Positions 25,820 to 34,400 of a stretch of 64,000 nt of DNA are shown here, piece after piece; within the stretch, counting starts at the first letter, position 1; each line of letters starts with the position of its first letter. The stretch covers positions 4,774,001 through 4,838,000 of the forward strand of contig OZ245894.1 in the NCBI GenBank assembly GCA_965229635.1, read 5' to 3'. A program made the position numbers and the translations under genes. The stretch comes from BQJU01 sp965229635 (lineage in GTDB: Bacteria > Bacteroidota > Bacteroidia > Chitinophagales > Saprospiraceae). The notes beneath the pieces are model-generated. The model was not told the origin of the DNA. It did no database searches and was given only the letters and a program-made list of their open reading frames with translations.

Positions 25820-28222
25820 TTAGCTACCGCACATCAGACAATCAGGATCATCCAGATTGCAGACTTGACCTTCGGTAGTGTTTATCTCCGGGCTAACTAA
25901 TGTTACCGGTTCAGCGGCACCCGCAGGAGCTTTCTCCGTTACCTTTTTGACACTCACTTCCTGGTCTACCGTAAACTTGATCGGATCGGTAGCTGCTTTC
26001 GAACGCAGGTAGTACATACCCGTTTTCAAGCCCTTCTGCCAGGCGTAAAAGTGCATGGATGACAACTTTCCGTAGTTTGGATTTTCCACAAAAAGGTTCA
26101 TACTTTGGCTTTGGCAAATAAAGGCTCCCCGATCAGCAGCCATATCAATGATGGCCTTCTGACTGATTTCCCAGGTGGTCTTATAAAGCTCCTTCAAATC
26201 TTCCGGAATACCATCAATTTCCTGGACTGAGCCGTTGGATGCCATCAGTCGGTGCTTCATTTCGTCCGTCCACAGCCCCAAGCCAATGAGGTCTTTTAAG
26301 AGGTGCTTGTTCACCACGATGTACTCACCCGATAAGGTCCGGCGGCTGTAGATGTTTGAGGTATAAGGCTCAAAACATTCGTTATTGCCCAAAATCTGAG
26401 AGGTAGATGCCGTGGGCATAGGTGCCAGCAGCAAGCTATTGCGCAAACCATGCTTCTTGATTTTTTGCTTCAATGCTTTCCAATCCCAACGATCACTTGG
26501 CGTCACTCCCCAAAGGTCGTACTGCAATTCACCCTGACTAGCCGGTGAGCCTGCATACGATTCGTAACTGCCGTCTCTCTCTGCCAGAGCACAAGATTCC
26601 GTAAGGGCGGCGTAATAAATCGTCTCAAAAATATCGCGATTCAGTTTTGCTGCTTCGGGACTGTCAAATGGATGGCGCATCAAAATAAATGCGTCTGCCA
26701 ATCCCTGCACGCCAATGCCTACCGGACGGTGCCTCATGTTGGAATTGCGAGCTTCCTGAATAGGATAGTAGTTGATATCAATAACTTTGTTCAAATTGCG
26801 GGTCACCACACGAGTGATATTGTGCAATTGCTCAAAATCATAAGTACCATCTTCTTTGACAAATTTGGCCAGAGAGATAGACGCCAGATTACACACTGCT
26901 ACCTCATCTTTGGAGGTGTACTCCATGATTTCCGTACAGAGATTGCTGGAGCGGATGGTACCGAGGTTTTTCTGGTTAGACTTCCGGTTGGCCGCATCTT
27001 TGTAAAGGATATACGGCGTTCCAGTCTCAATCTGAGATTCCAATATCGCAAACCAGAGCTCTTGCGCTTTTACTACCTTTCTGGCGCGGCCTTCCTGCTC
27101 GTACTTGTGGTACAATGCTTCAAATTCGCCGCCGTAACAATCGTAAAGATCTGGTGCTTCATTGGGGCAGAATAAAGACCATTCTCCATCCGCCTTCACG
27201 CGCTCCATAAACAAATCAGGAATCCACATGGCGTAAAACAGGTCGCGGGCACGCAATTCCTCTTTACCGTGGTTTTTCTTCAGGTCGAGGAACTCGAAGA
27301 TGTCGGCATGCCAGGGCTCCAGGTAAATGGCAAAGGCTCCTTTGCGCTTTCCGCCCCCCTGATCAACGTAGCGAGCAGTATCGTTGTAGACCTTCAACAT
27401 CGGAATGATGCCGTTGGAAGTTCCTCCAGTTCCCTTGATATAGCTGCCTTTAGCTCTCACATTGTGAATGCTCAGTCCGATTCCGCCGGCTGATTGGGAA
27501 ATCTTGGCACAGCGCGACAAGGTTTCAAAAATACCGGAGATACTGTCATCAGTGACCGAGAGCAGGAAACAGGAAGAAAGCTGAGGCTTGGGGGTTCCTG
27601 CATTAAACAAGGTTGGGGTGGCATGGATGAACCACTTCTCAGACATCAGGTTATAGGTCTCGATGGCGGCCTCAATGTCTTCTCCATGAATGCCTACAGC
27701 TGCACGCATCAGCATGTGTTGCGGGCGCTCTACCACATTGCCGTCCATGCGGAGCAGGTAAGAGCGTTCCAGGGTTTTAAACCCAAAAAAGTCAAAGCTG
27801 TAATCACGGTCATAGATAATGGCAGAATCGAGTTGGTCGCGGTGCTTCCAGATGATTTTAAACGATTCCTCGCCAATCAATCCCGCCTTTTCATTGGTCT
27901 TGGGATCGATATAGTTATAAAGGGCCTTCATCGTTTTTGAGAAGGACTTATCAGTATTTTTATGCAGGTTTGAAACGGAAATACGTGCGGCCAGAAGTGC
28001 GTAATCAGGGTGCGCAACGGCCATGGTTGCGGCAGTCTCCGCTGCAAGATTATCCAATTCGGTGGTCGTAACCCCATCATACAATCCCTGGATCACCTTT
28101 TTGGCGATTTCAATAGGATCGATATAGTTGGGATTCAGACCGTACACCAACTTCTTTATTCTTGCGGTAATTTTATCGAAGCTAACATCCTCGCGCTTAC
28201 CGCCTCTTTTTATTACTTGCAT
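25820..28222 (-). CDS. nrdA: Ribonucleoside-diphosphate reductase, alpha subunit (class Ia)
   Basis: 800 residues. An N-terminal ATP-cone (VIKRGGKREDVSFDKITARIKKLV) senses ATP/dATP. The ten-strand catalytic barrel follows, with the first redox Cys in QLSSCFLLSV, NLCTEIMEYTSKDEVAVCNLASISL, and PMPTASTSQILGNNECFEPYTSNIYSRRT. The C-terminal Cys pair (DPDCLMCGS) carries electrons from thioredoxin. It makes deoxyribonucleoside diphosphates with NrdB. It lies 64 bp after nrdB and probably shares its transcript. Confidence 0.97.
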   Translation of the reverse strand: MQVIKRGGKREDVSFDKITARIKKLVYGLNPNYIDPIEIAKKVIQGLYDGVTTTELDNLAAETAATMAVAHPDYALLAARISVSNLHKNTDKSFSKTMKALYNYIDPKTNEKAGLIGEESFKIIWKHRDQLDSAIIYDRDYSFDFFGFKTLERSYLLRMDGNVVERPQHMLMRAAVGIHGEDIEAAIETYNLMSEKWFIHATPTLFNAGTPKPQLSSCFLLSVTDDSISGIFETLSRCAKISQSAGGIGLSIHNVRAKGSYIKGTGGTSNGIIPMLKVYNDTARYVDQGGGKRKGAFAIYLEPWHADIFEFLDLKKNHGKEELRARDLFYAMWIPDLFMERVKADGEWSLFCPNEAPDLYDCYGGEFEALYHKYEQEGRARKVVKAQELWFAILESQIETGTPYILYKDAANRKSNQKNLGTIRSSNLCTEIMEYTSKDEVAVCNLASISLAKFVKEDGTYDFEQLHNITRVVTRNLNKVIDINYYPIQEARNSNMRHRPVGIGVQGLADAFILMRHPFDSPEAAKLNRDIFETIYYAALTESCALAERDGSYESYAGSPASQGELQYDLWGVTPSDRWDWKALKQKIKKHGLRNSLLLAPMPTASTSQILGNNECFEPYTSNIYSRRTLSGEYIVVNKHLLKDLIGLGLWTDEMKHRLMASNGSVQEIDGIPEDLKELYKTTWEISQKAIIDMAADRGAFICQSQSMNLFVENPNYGKLSSMHFYAWQKGLKTGMYYLRSKAATDPIKFTVDQEVSVKKVTEKAPAGAAEPVTLVSPEINTTEGQVCNLDDPDCLMCGS

Positions 28223-28286
28223 AATGCAGGATTTTAGAGGTTTTGAAAATTAGAATATCAAATAGGGATGAATGGAATGTTTTTTT

Positions 28287-29264
28287 TTAGAAATCTTCAT
28301 CAAGTGAGAACACCTGCTTTTCGCGGTCGGTCATCACACCAGATTTTTGGTAATCGCCCACTCTCTTTTCGAAGAAATTGGTTTTTCCCTGTAGGGAAAT
28401 CAAATCCATCCAAGGGAACGGGTTCTCAACCTTATATACTTTGTCTTGCCCCAGTGCAGCCAACAAACGATCGGCCACAAACTCGATGTATTGACACATT
28501 AGGTCTGCATTCATTCCGATCAAATTGACAGGAATGGCATCCTTAACAAATTCCTTCTCAATCTTTACGGCATCAGTTATGATATCCCGCACTGTATCAT
28601 TTGGCAACTTATTGACTACGTGGTCATTGTAAAGCAAACAGGCGAAATCGCAATGCATACCTTCATCACGAGAAATCAGTTCATTGGAAAAGGACAACCC
28701 CGGCATTAGTCCTCTTTTCTTTAACCAGAAAATAGAACAAAATGAACCGGAGAAGAAAATGCCTTCAACAGCAGCAAAAGCGATCAACCGCTCGGCGAAA
28801 CTACCGTTGTCAATCCACCGCAATGCCCAGTTAGCTTTCTTCTTCACACAGTCTAGGTGCTCAATAGCATTGAATAGGTAATCCTTCTCTTTGTTGTCGC
28901 TGATATAAGTATCGATTAATAAGGAGTAGGTCTCGGAGTGGATATTTTCCATCATGATTTGAAAACCGTAGAAAAACTTTGCCTCGGTATATTGCACCTC
29001 GCTCACAAAGTTCTCAGCCAGATTTTCATTTACGATTCCGTCACTTGCCGCAAAAAAGGCCAATACGTGCTTGATAAAGTGACGTTCATCATCATTGAGT
29101 TTGTCCTTCCAATCGGTCAAATCCTGGGAAAGATCAATTTCTTCTGCCGTCCAAAAACTTGCTTCCGATTTCTTATAAAAAGCCCAAATGTCGTCGTGCT
29201 TGATTGGGAAAAGTACAAATCGATTCGGATTCTCCTCCAGGATTGGTTCTGCTAACGCTGTCAT
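28287..29264 (-). CDS. nrdB: Ribonucleoside-diphosphate reductase, beta subunit
   Basis: 325 residues from the ATG at 29264 (MTALAEPILEENPNRFVLFPIKHDDIW), the usual NrdB start, preceded by GGAAGA. A longer frame to 29357 adds a basic 31-residue stretch (MPYAKPQIKKFRVAKEP) atypical of the family; it is an alternative start. Di-iron ligands are visible in EASFWTAEEIDLS (Asp or Glu region), FAASDGIVNENLAENF, ENIHSETYSLLID and ISRDEGMHCDFAC. The subunit houses the metal cofactor and tyrosyl radical that starts NrdA chemistry. Confidence 0.94.
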   Translation of the reverse strand: MTALAEPILEENPNRFVLFPIKHDDIWAFYKKSEASFWTAEEIDLSQDLTDWKDKLNDDERHFIKHVLAFFAASDGIVNENLAENFVSEVQYTEAKFFYGFQIMMENIHSETYSLLIDTYISDNKEKDYLFNAIEHLDCVKKKANWALRWIDNGSFAERLIAFAAVEGIFFSGSFCSIFWLKKRGLMPGLSFSNELISRDEGMHCDFACLLYNDHVVNKLPNDTVRDIITDAVKIEKEFVKDAIPVNLIGMNADLMCQYIEFVADRLLAALGQDKVYKVENPFPWMDLISLQGKTNFFEKRVGDYQKSGVMTDREKQVFSLDEDF

Positions 29265-29368
29265 TCTTCCTATATTTTTTTTGGTTTTGTGATTGTGCTG
29301 ATTTTGTGGCTCTTTTGCTACCCTAAACTTTTTAATCTGAGGCTTCGCATATGGCATAGCAAACTTAG

Positions 29369-29397
29369 CCCAAGCTAGACCTAAAGTCAGGCTTGGG
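29369..29397 (-). promoter_or_regulatory. Hairpin in the nrdB leader
   Basis: CCCAAGC (29369-29375) and GCTTGGG (29391-29397) pair, and inner GAC/GTC arms extend the stem around a CTAAA loop. It is ~105 bases before the preferred nrdB start and could act in leader control. There is no T-run after it, so it is not a normal terminator. Confidence 0.4.
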
Positions 29398-29460
29398 AAT
29401 ATATGCTTAAATACACTGCTGCTTGAAAATCCCCTTCTGTAGTGGGTATAAGTTTTCTCT

Positions 29461-29608
29461 CGTTTTTAATTAACACTAAATTAATAATTATACCATTAGG
29501 ATGTCAGGAAAATCTTGATGAAGTTATTAACAAAATGTGGATAACTATTTCAATTCATTGATTATCAGCTGGTTGAAAAGTTGGTTTATTTTTCCACAAT
29601 GTGGATAA
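29461..29608. promoter_or_regulatory. DnaA-box cluster with AT-rich stretch upstream of nrdBA
   Basis: TGTGGATAA, the exact reverse complement of TTATCCACA, occurs at 29536-29544 and 29600-29608. The second copy faces TTTTCCACA (29590-29598, one mismatch) as an inverted pair. TTATTAACA (29524-29532) is a further one-mismatch box. An AT-rich run (TTTTTAATTAACACTAAATT and on, ~29464-29495) lies next to them. In E. coli DnaA regulates nrdAB through boxes at its promoter; a replication origin is the other reading. Confidence 0.6.
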
Positions 29609-29688
29609 CTCAATGTTGAAAACTAAAGCCGGTATAAGCAAAATAGTTATCTATGAGCTTAAATAATGTATAAACTGAAGAGTATCAG

Positions 29689-30636
29689 TCAAAAAAGGCG
29701 CTTACGCTGGAAATACCATGCCACCAATGCGCTAATAGCCAAAGAAAAGATTACGATGTAATAAATTGCGTTGGGATTCTGCATAAACGGGAGTGTGACG
29801 TTCATGCCGTAAAAACTGGCGACAAGAGTGGGTACCATCAGGATGATGGTGATGAGGGTCAGTCGACGAATGGTAATGTTCAGGTTGTTGGAAATGATAG
29901 AACCGTAGGCATCCATGGTTCCATTAAGGATATTGGTATAAATGTTGGCCATTTCCAGGGCCTGACTATTGTCAATGATGATGTCTTCAAACAGGTCCGC
30001 CTGGTCTTCGTCATTGCGAATTTGCAGAAAGTCGGAGCGCTTCATTTTCATTTTGAGCAGCTCATTGGCACTCAGAGAATTTACGAAGTATACCAAACTC
30101 TTCTCAATACTGAGCAACTGCGTTAATTCCTTATTTCGACTGGAATCATATAGCTCTTTCTCAATGAGGTTGCGCTTGAGGTTGAGCTTTTTCAAACAAG
30201 TCAAAAAACGGTGTACGTTTTGCTCCAGGATTTGCAATACAAAAAGGCTTTCGTTACCGGGGTTAAAGTTTTTCACCTTATCGTCCAGGAAGCGTTGCAA
30301 TACGGGGTTTTCAAATGAGGTGATCGTGATGATGTAATCAGGCGTGAGAATAATACCGATCGGCACCGTCACGTAAATGGCATCGTTGACATCCTCCACC
30401 TCATTTAAGATGGGCGTATTGAGTACGATCAGACGTACATCTTCTTCACGTTCGTAACGTGACCTCTCGTCAATATCCAAAGAGTCCGTAAGAAAATCGA
30501 GGGGAATAAAGAACTGTTGAGCGATTTCTTCCAGTTCCTCATGACTGAAAGGTGGCGAGATATTCACCCAGCAAGATGTGCCCGGTTCTTCCAATTCCTT
30601 CAGGCGCCCGTCTACTTTTGCGTAATATCTAACCAT
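29689..30636 (-). CDS. corA: CorA-family magnesium/cobalt transporter
   Basis: 315 residues. A soluble N-terminal funnel domain (CWVNISPPFSHEELEEIAQQFFIPLDFL) precedes two C-terminal membrane helices. The family's selectivity motif GMN is at residues 277-279 (VASFYGMNVTLPF), at the end of the first helix. The protein forms a pentamer that imports Mg2+ in the inner membrane. It stands upstream of an nrdB-facing region but is transcribed away from it; no link to nrdBA is implied. Confidence 0.95.
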   Translation of the reverse strand: MVRYYAKVDGRLKELEEPGTSCWVNISPPFSHEELEEIAQQFFIPLDFLTDSLDIDERSRYEREEDVRLIVLNTPILNEVEDVNDAIYVTVPIGIILTPDYIITITSFENPVLQRFLDDKVKNFNPGNESLFVLQILEQNVHRFLTCLKKLNLKRNLIEKELYDSSRNKELTQLLSIEKSLVYFVNSLSANELLKMKMKRSDFLQIRNDEDQADLFEDIIIDNSQALEMANIYTNILNGTMDAYGSIISNNLNITIRRLTLITIILMVPTLVASFYGMNVTLPFMQNPNAIYYIVIFSLAISALVAWYFQRKRLF

Positions 30637-30800
30637 TCCCGGCGAATTTCGATTCCGATGAAAGAAGCATTGTCAACTTGCCATACCATTTGGTACAAGC
30701 AGCCACAAACTTACGATTATTCATTTGGAATTCGCTACTACTAACCGCTTATTCCTTGGACGTATTTTTATTAAGTGCGATTCCAAGGCAGCGAAAACGA

Positions 30801-31505
30801 TCAAATCAATTGGTCAACAAAATACTGATACAATGGCAAATCTACCCAGCTTCCCTTCCCCCAGGCAGGCCCAAGTCCTTTTTTTATCCGACAGTAATCA
30901 GCCACGATATCCGCCTGTTGCTCCAGGTTAAATTCATCCATCTTTCCCAACCTTAGGTATACCTCCCGCAATGCCTCCGTACCACCGTAATCATAGCCTT
31001 GTTTGGACCGTTGCGCTACCAGCGCCCGCAGGATATAAACCATCCCCAAACGGTGGTATTGCCAGGTGTGTACCAGTTCGTGTATCAATAAACAATCGGA
31101 CATGCTCCGCCAGCTATTGACCGTCCAGAAACTGACGTAACAAATGTGACGCTGTGGCGGCCCTACCATCGCCCATTCATCGATGCACACCCGGTAGAGC
31201 GGAAATTTTTCCCCGAAGATTGTCCTTGACAAAACCACCTCTCTCCTATCCAGTGCACGGGTGTTGAATTTTAGCCAACACGACAGGATATTGTAAAGCT
31301 CACCAATTCCAAGGATTTCTACCAAACGGACAACAAATTCAAAGCCCCAGAAAAGACTGTAAGTACGAGGGTAAACTTCCCGATAAATCCGATCAGCAGG
31401 TAAAAAGAAATGTTGAATAAGACGAAAAAGCCTTTGCGGCAAGAACAAGAGGATATCCGCAATCCCCAAAAAAGTAATGTCCAGTTTCCACCTGAGCCCT
31501 TTCAT
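30801..31505 (-). CDS. Hypothetical protein with HExxH metallopeptidase-like motif
   Basis: 234 residues of unknown function. A membrane-associated or amphipathic N-terminus (ITFLGIADILLFLPQRLFRLIQHFFLP) leads to a C-terminal half with LLIHELVHTWQYHRLG. This carries an HExxH zinc motif followed by QADIVADYCRIKKG, a pattern seen in DUF4157-like and similar small putative metalloproteases. A third zinc ligand may be the Glu in NLEQQADIVADY. Catalysis is unproven. The gene follows the LolC/E-type permease by 17 bp on the same strand and may be co-transcribed with it. Confidence 0.6.
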   Translation of the reverse strand: MKGLRWKLDITFLGIADILLFLPQRLFRLIQHFFLPADRIYREVYPRTYSLFWGFEFVVRLVEILGIGELYNILSCWLKFNTRALDRREVVLSRTIFGEKFPLYRVCIDEWAMVGPPQRHICYVSFWTVNSWRSMSDCLLIHELVHTWQYHRLGMVYILRALVAQRSKQGYDYGGTEALREVYLRLGKMDEFNLEQQADIVADYCRIKKGLGPAWGKGSWVDLPLYQYFVDQLI

Positions 31506-31522
31506 AACCTTAAAATCCGGGC

Positions 31523-32818
31523 TTATTTGAAGCGAATGGCCTTCACCGGGTCAATTCTGGTGACCAGATAAGAAGGGGCGATCAGAAAAATCAGTGTAAT
31601 AATCAACGTACCGATATTCAAAAGAAAAACGGACCAGAAACGGATTTCCACTGGAGCTACGGAGAGATAATAGTTTTCTTCGGAAAGTTTGATAAATTCA
31701 AATTGATCCTGCAATACACACAAGCCAATACCCACCAGATTGCCCCAAAACAGGCCGGTGATAATAATATAGGCTGCATAATAAATAAAGATGCGCCGAA
31801 TACTCCAGTTGGAGCTCCCCAGTGCTTTTAGTGTACCGATCATATTGGTTCTCTCCAGAATCAGGATCATCAGGGCGGTCACCATATTTATAATGGCCAC
31901 CAAAATCATCAGCGCCAGGATCACCACTTCGTTGATGTTTTGCAATTCGAGCCACTCAAAGATTTCCCGAAACTTCTCCCGGATGGTCTGTGCATATAAT
32001 TCGGGAGGCAGTAAGTCATAATAGATGTATTCAGTGATCGGCAAAAGGTCATCGATATCTTCAATGAACACCTCAAAACCACTCACTTGTTGATCGGTCC
32101 AGCCGAGAATTTGCCTGATTTGTTTAATATCTACTAAGGCAAACTTCTGATCGTATTCCTCCAATCCTGTTTTATAAATGCCGCAGATATAAAAACGACG
32201 GGTCAGCTGCTCCCCTTTTTCTACAAAGTGAATGTCGAGGCTATCCTGCAGGCCTACCTTCAGGCGATTGGCAGTTTGGCGGGAAATCAGGATTTGGCGT
32301 GAAGCCGAAGTATCTGACAGTTCAATGGGCTTTCCTTCTTGCAGGTAATTTTCCAGAAACTGCCAGTCGAAGTCATCGCCGATACCTTTCAATATAATGC
32401 CTTCAATTTCATCCCTGGCCTTGATGATGCCCGGTTTGATGGCAAATACCTGAATGTGGCGGACTCCACCTTTGGAAACTTTCTCCACTTCAACTTCCCG
32501 TCCCAGCACCTCCTCTATCGTCCAGTATTTCACCTGTTTGATCGTATCCAAACTTGGGTAAAAACTTTGATTGATATCAACGGGTACGACGTCGAGCAAG
32601 GAGCGGTCAATACTTGTATCTGTGATGTGAATATGGCCCCAGAAGCCAAATATTTTACTACTTATTTCCTTCTTAAAGCCGGCAATAAGTGCCGTGGCAA
32701 TGATCATCACCGCCACGCTCAACGCCACGGCAATCACCGCAATGCGGATGATGAGACGAGAGAAAGAACGCGTGCCGGTAGCCGCCACTTTTCTTGCTAT
32801 GAAATAAGATAAATTCAT
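31523..32818 (-). CDS. FtsX/LolC/E-type ABC transporter permease
   Basis: 431 residues. An N-terminal membrane helix (LIIRIAVIAVALSVAVMIIATALIAGF), a large periplasmic MacB-core-like domain (GHIHITDTSIDRSLLDVVPV ... ISRQTANRLKVGLQDSLDIHFVEKG), and three C-terminal helices (VVILALMILVAIINMVTALMILILER, IYYAAYIIITGLFWGNLVGIGL, FLLNIGTLIITLIFLIAPSYL) match lipoprotein-releasing permeases. These help pull lipoproteins from the inner membrane for LolA. No ATPase partner is in the window, so the exact role is not proven. Confidence 0.88.
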   Translation of the reverse strand: MNLSYFIARKVAATGTRSFSRLIIRIAVIAVALSVAVMIIATALIAGFKKEISSKIFGFWGHIHITDTSIDRSLLDVVPVDINQSFYPSLDTIKQVKYWTIEEVLGREVEVEKVSKGGVRHIQVFAIKPGIIKARDEIEGIILKGIGDDFDWQFLENYLQEGKPIELSDTSASRQILISRQTANRLKVGLQDSLDIHFVEKGEQLTRRFYICGIYKTGLEEYDQKFALVDIKQIRQILGWTDQQVSGFEVFIEDIDDLLPITEYIYYDLLPPELYAQTIREKFREIFEWLELQNINEVVILALMILVAIINMVTALMILILERTNMIGTLKALGSSNWSIRRIFIYYAAYIIITGLFWGNLVGIGLCVLQDQFEFIKLSEENYYLSVAPVEIRFWSVFLLNIGTLIITLIFLIAPSYLVTRIDPVKAIRFK

Positions 32819-33029
32819 AAGTTCGATTCAAACGGCCGCTAATTTATACAAAATCCAACAGAGGAGGCTACCTCCGGCCCAAGTGTTTTGGAATTTTTAA
32901 GATCGGGAATGCACGGGAACCAATTTTTAATCCAAAGCATTATGATATGCCAGGCGGGTAAATTCAGCTTAATACTATGTTTGTAGTTCAAAGTTTGACC
33001 TCTAAACATGGTCTAACGCCGAAAAAAAT

Positions 33030-33037
33030 TAATTTTG
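33030..33037 (+). promoter_or_regulatory. Predicted tyrS -7 promoter element
   Basis: TAATTTTG is an exact match to TAnnTTTG, 77 bp before tyrS. No TTTG -33 box is found at the usual spacing, so the call is tentative. The rest of the 296-bp gap shows nothing recognisable. Confidence 0.4.
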
Positions 33038-33114
33038 TGCCTTCCTGAGGTATAATGCGATTCCGGAGTGAGAAACTTTGGTTGACAAACTACAATTTAC
33101 AGAACTGATTAGTT

Positions 33115-34389
33115 ATGGATTTTTTAGAGGAACTCAAGTGGCGGGGAATGTTGCAAGACACCACTCCCGGCATAGAAGAAGCCCTCAGCAAGGGCATGGT
33201 AACCGGTTACATCGGCTTTGATCCTACTGCTCCGGCTTTGACGATTGGCAATTATGTACAAATCATGCTGTTGAAGCTGTTTCAATTGTCGGGACACAAG
33301 CCCGTTGTATTGATGGGAGGCGCTACCGGACGTATCGGCGATCCTTCCGGCAAAGACAAAGAACGCGAGCTCAAAACAGCCGAAGAGCTTGATCACAACC
33401 TCAGTGAGCAAGCTAAGTATTTTTCTAAATTCCTGGAGTTTGAACAAGGAGAAAATCGGGCAGAAATCGTCAACAATAAGGATTTTTATGACGACATGAA
33501 CGTGCTGGACTTCCTTCGTACGGTGGGAAAGACACTCACGGTCAATTACATGATGTCCAAGGAGTCCGTTAAAAAGCGAATTGAAACGGGTATTTCCTTT
33601 ACGGAATTCAGCTACCAGCTTCTGCAGGCTTACGATTATCAACGGCTGTTTCAGGAAAAAAACTGCATCGTACAGATGGGAGGCTCCGACCAGTGGGGTA
33701 ATATCACTTCGGGAACAGAATTTATTCGGCGGAATCTGGGTGAAAAGGCTTACGCGGTCACCACTCCTTTGTTGACCAAGGCTGATGGCTCTAAATTTGG
33801 TAAGTCCGAAAAGGGCAACCTTTGGCTGGACCCGGAAATGACCTCCCCTTACGAATTCTACCAGTTTTGGATTCGGGCCAACGATGAAGACGTGCCTAAA
33901 TTCATCCGCTACTTTACCCTCAAGTCAAAAGAGGAAGTGGAAGCCATGGAAAAAGCGTACGCTGAAAACCCGCAGGCACTGAAGGAAGCACTGGCCGAGG
34001 AGTTGACCATTCGCATTCACTCTGAAGAAGCCCTAAAAGCAGCCAGAAATGTATCTGATCTGTTATTTAGAAAGATCGATAAGGAACGATTGCAGTCACT
34101 GGATAAGTCTTCCCTGCAAATGGTGAAGAAGGAAATACCTAGTTTCTCGGTTGCCAGGGAAGTGCTTCAGGATAGTGTAAATATTGTAGACCTGCTGACC
34201 GATCATGCGCCCGTATTGAAATCTAAGGGCGAGGCACGCCGGGCTATTCAAGGCAATGCAATCTCAGTGAATAAGGACAAAGTAGCTGACCATGAATACC
34301 AGGTAGATAGTACCCAACTATTGCACGATCAGTACCTGCTGGTGGAGAACGGGAAAAAGAATAAGTTTTTACTGTATATAGAAGCATAA
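33115..34389 (+). CDS. tyrS: Tyrosine--tRNA ligase
   Basis: 424 residues, normal for bacterial TyrRS. The start MDFLEELKWRGMLQDTTPGIEEAL is typical. The substrate site reads YIGFDPTAPALTIGN, where the family's HIGH signature is T43-I44-G45-N46. The KMSKS signature is KFGKS in ADGSKFGKSEKGN. GGATGRIGDPSGKDKER and YQLLQAYDY ... MGGSDQWGNI are the amino-acid binding parts. A C-terminal S4 RNA-binding domain ends the protein (LKSKGEARRAIQGNAISVNKDKV). It charges tRNA-Tyr. The GH13-like gene starts 11 bp after the stop. Confidence 0.95.
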   Translation: MDFLEELKWRGMLQDTTPGIEEALSKGMVTGYIGFDPTAPALTIGNYVQIMLLKLFQLSGHKPVVLMGGATGRIGDPSGKDKERELKTAEELDHNLSEQAKYFSKFLEFEQGENRAEIVNNKDFYDDMNVLDFLRTVGKTLTVNYMMSKESVKKRIETGISFTEFSYQLLQAYDYQRLFQEKNCIVQMGGSDQWGNITSGTEFIRRNLGEKAYAVTTPLLTKADGSKFGKSEKGNLWLDPEMTSPYEFYQFWIRANDEDVPKFIRYFTLKSKEEVEAMEKAYAENPQALKEALAEELTIRIHSEEALKAARNVSDLLFRKIDKERLQSLDKSSLQMVKKEIPSFSVAREVLQDSVNIVDLLTDHAPVLKSKGEARRAIQGNAISVNKDKVADHEYQVDSTQLLHDQYLLVENGKKNKFLLYIEA

Positions 34390-34400
34390 ACCTTTCTGCT

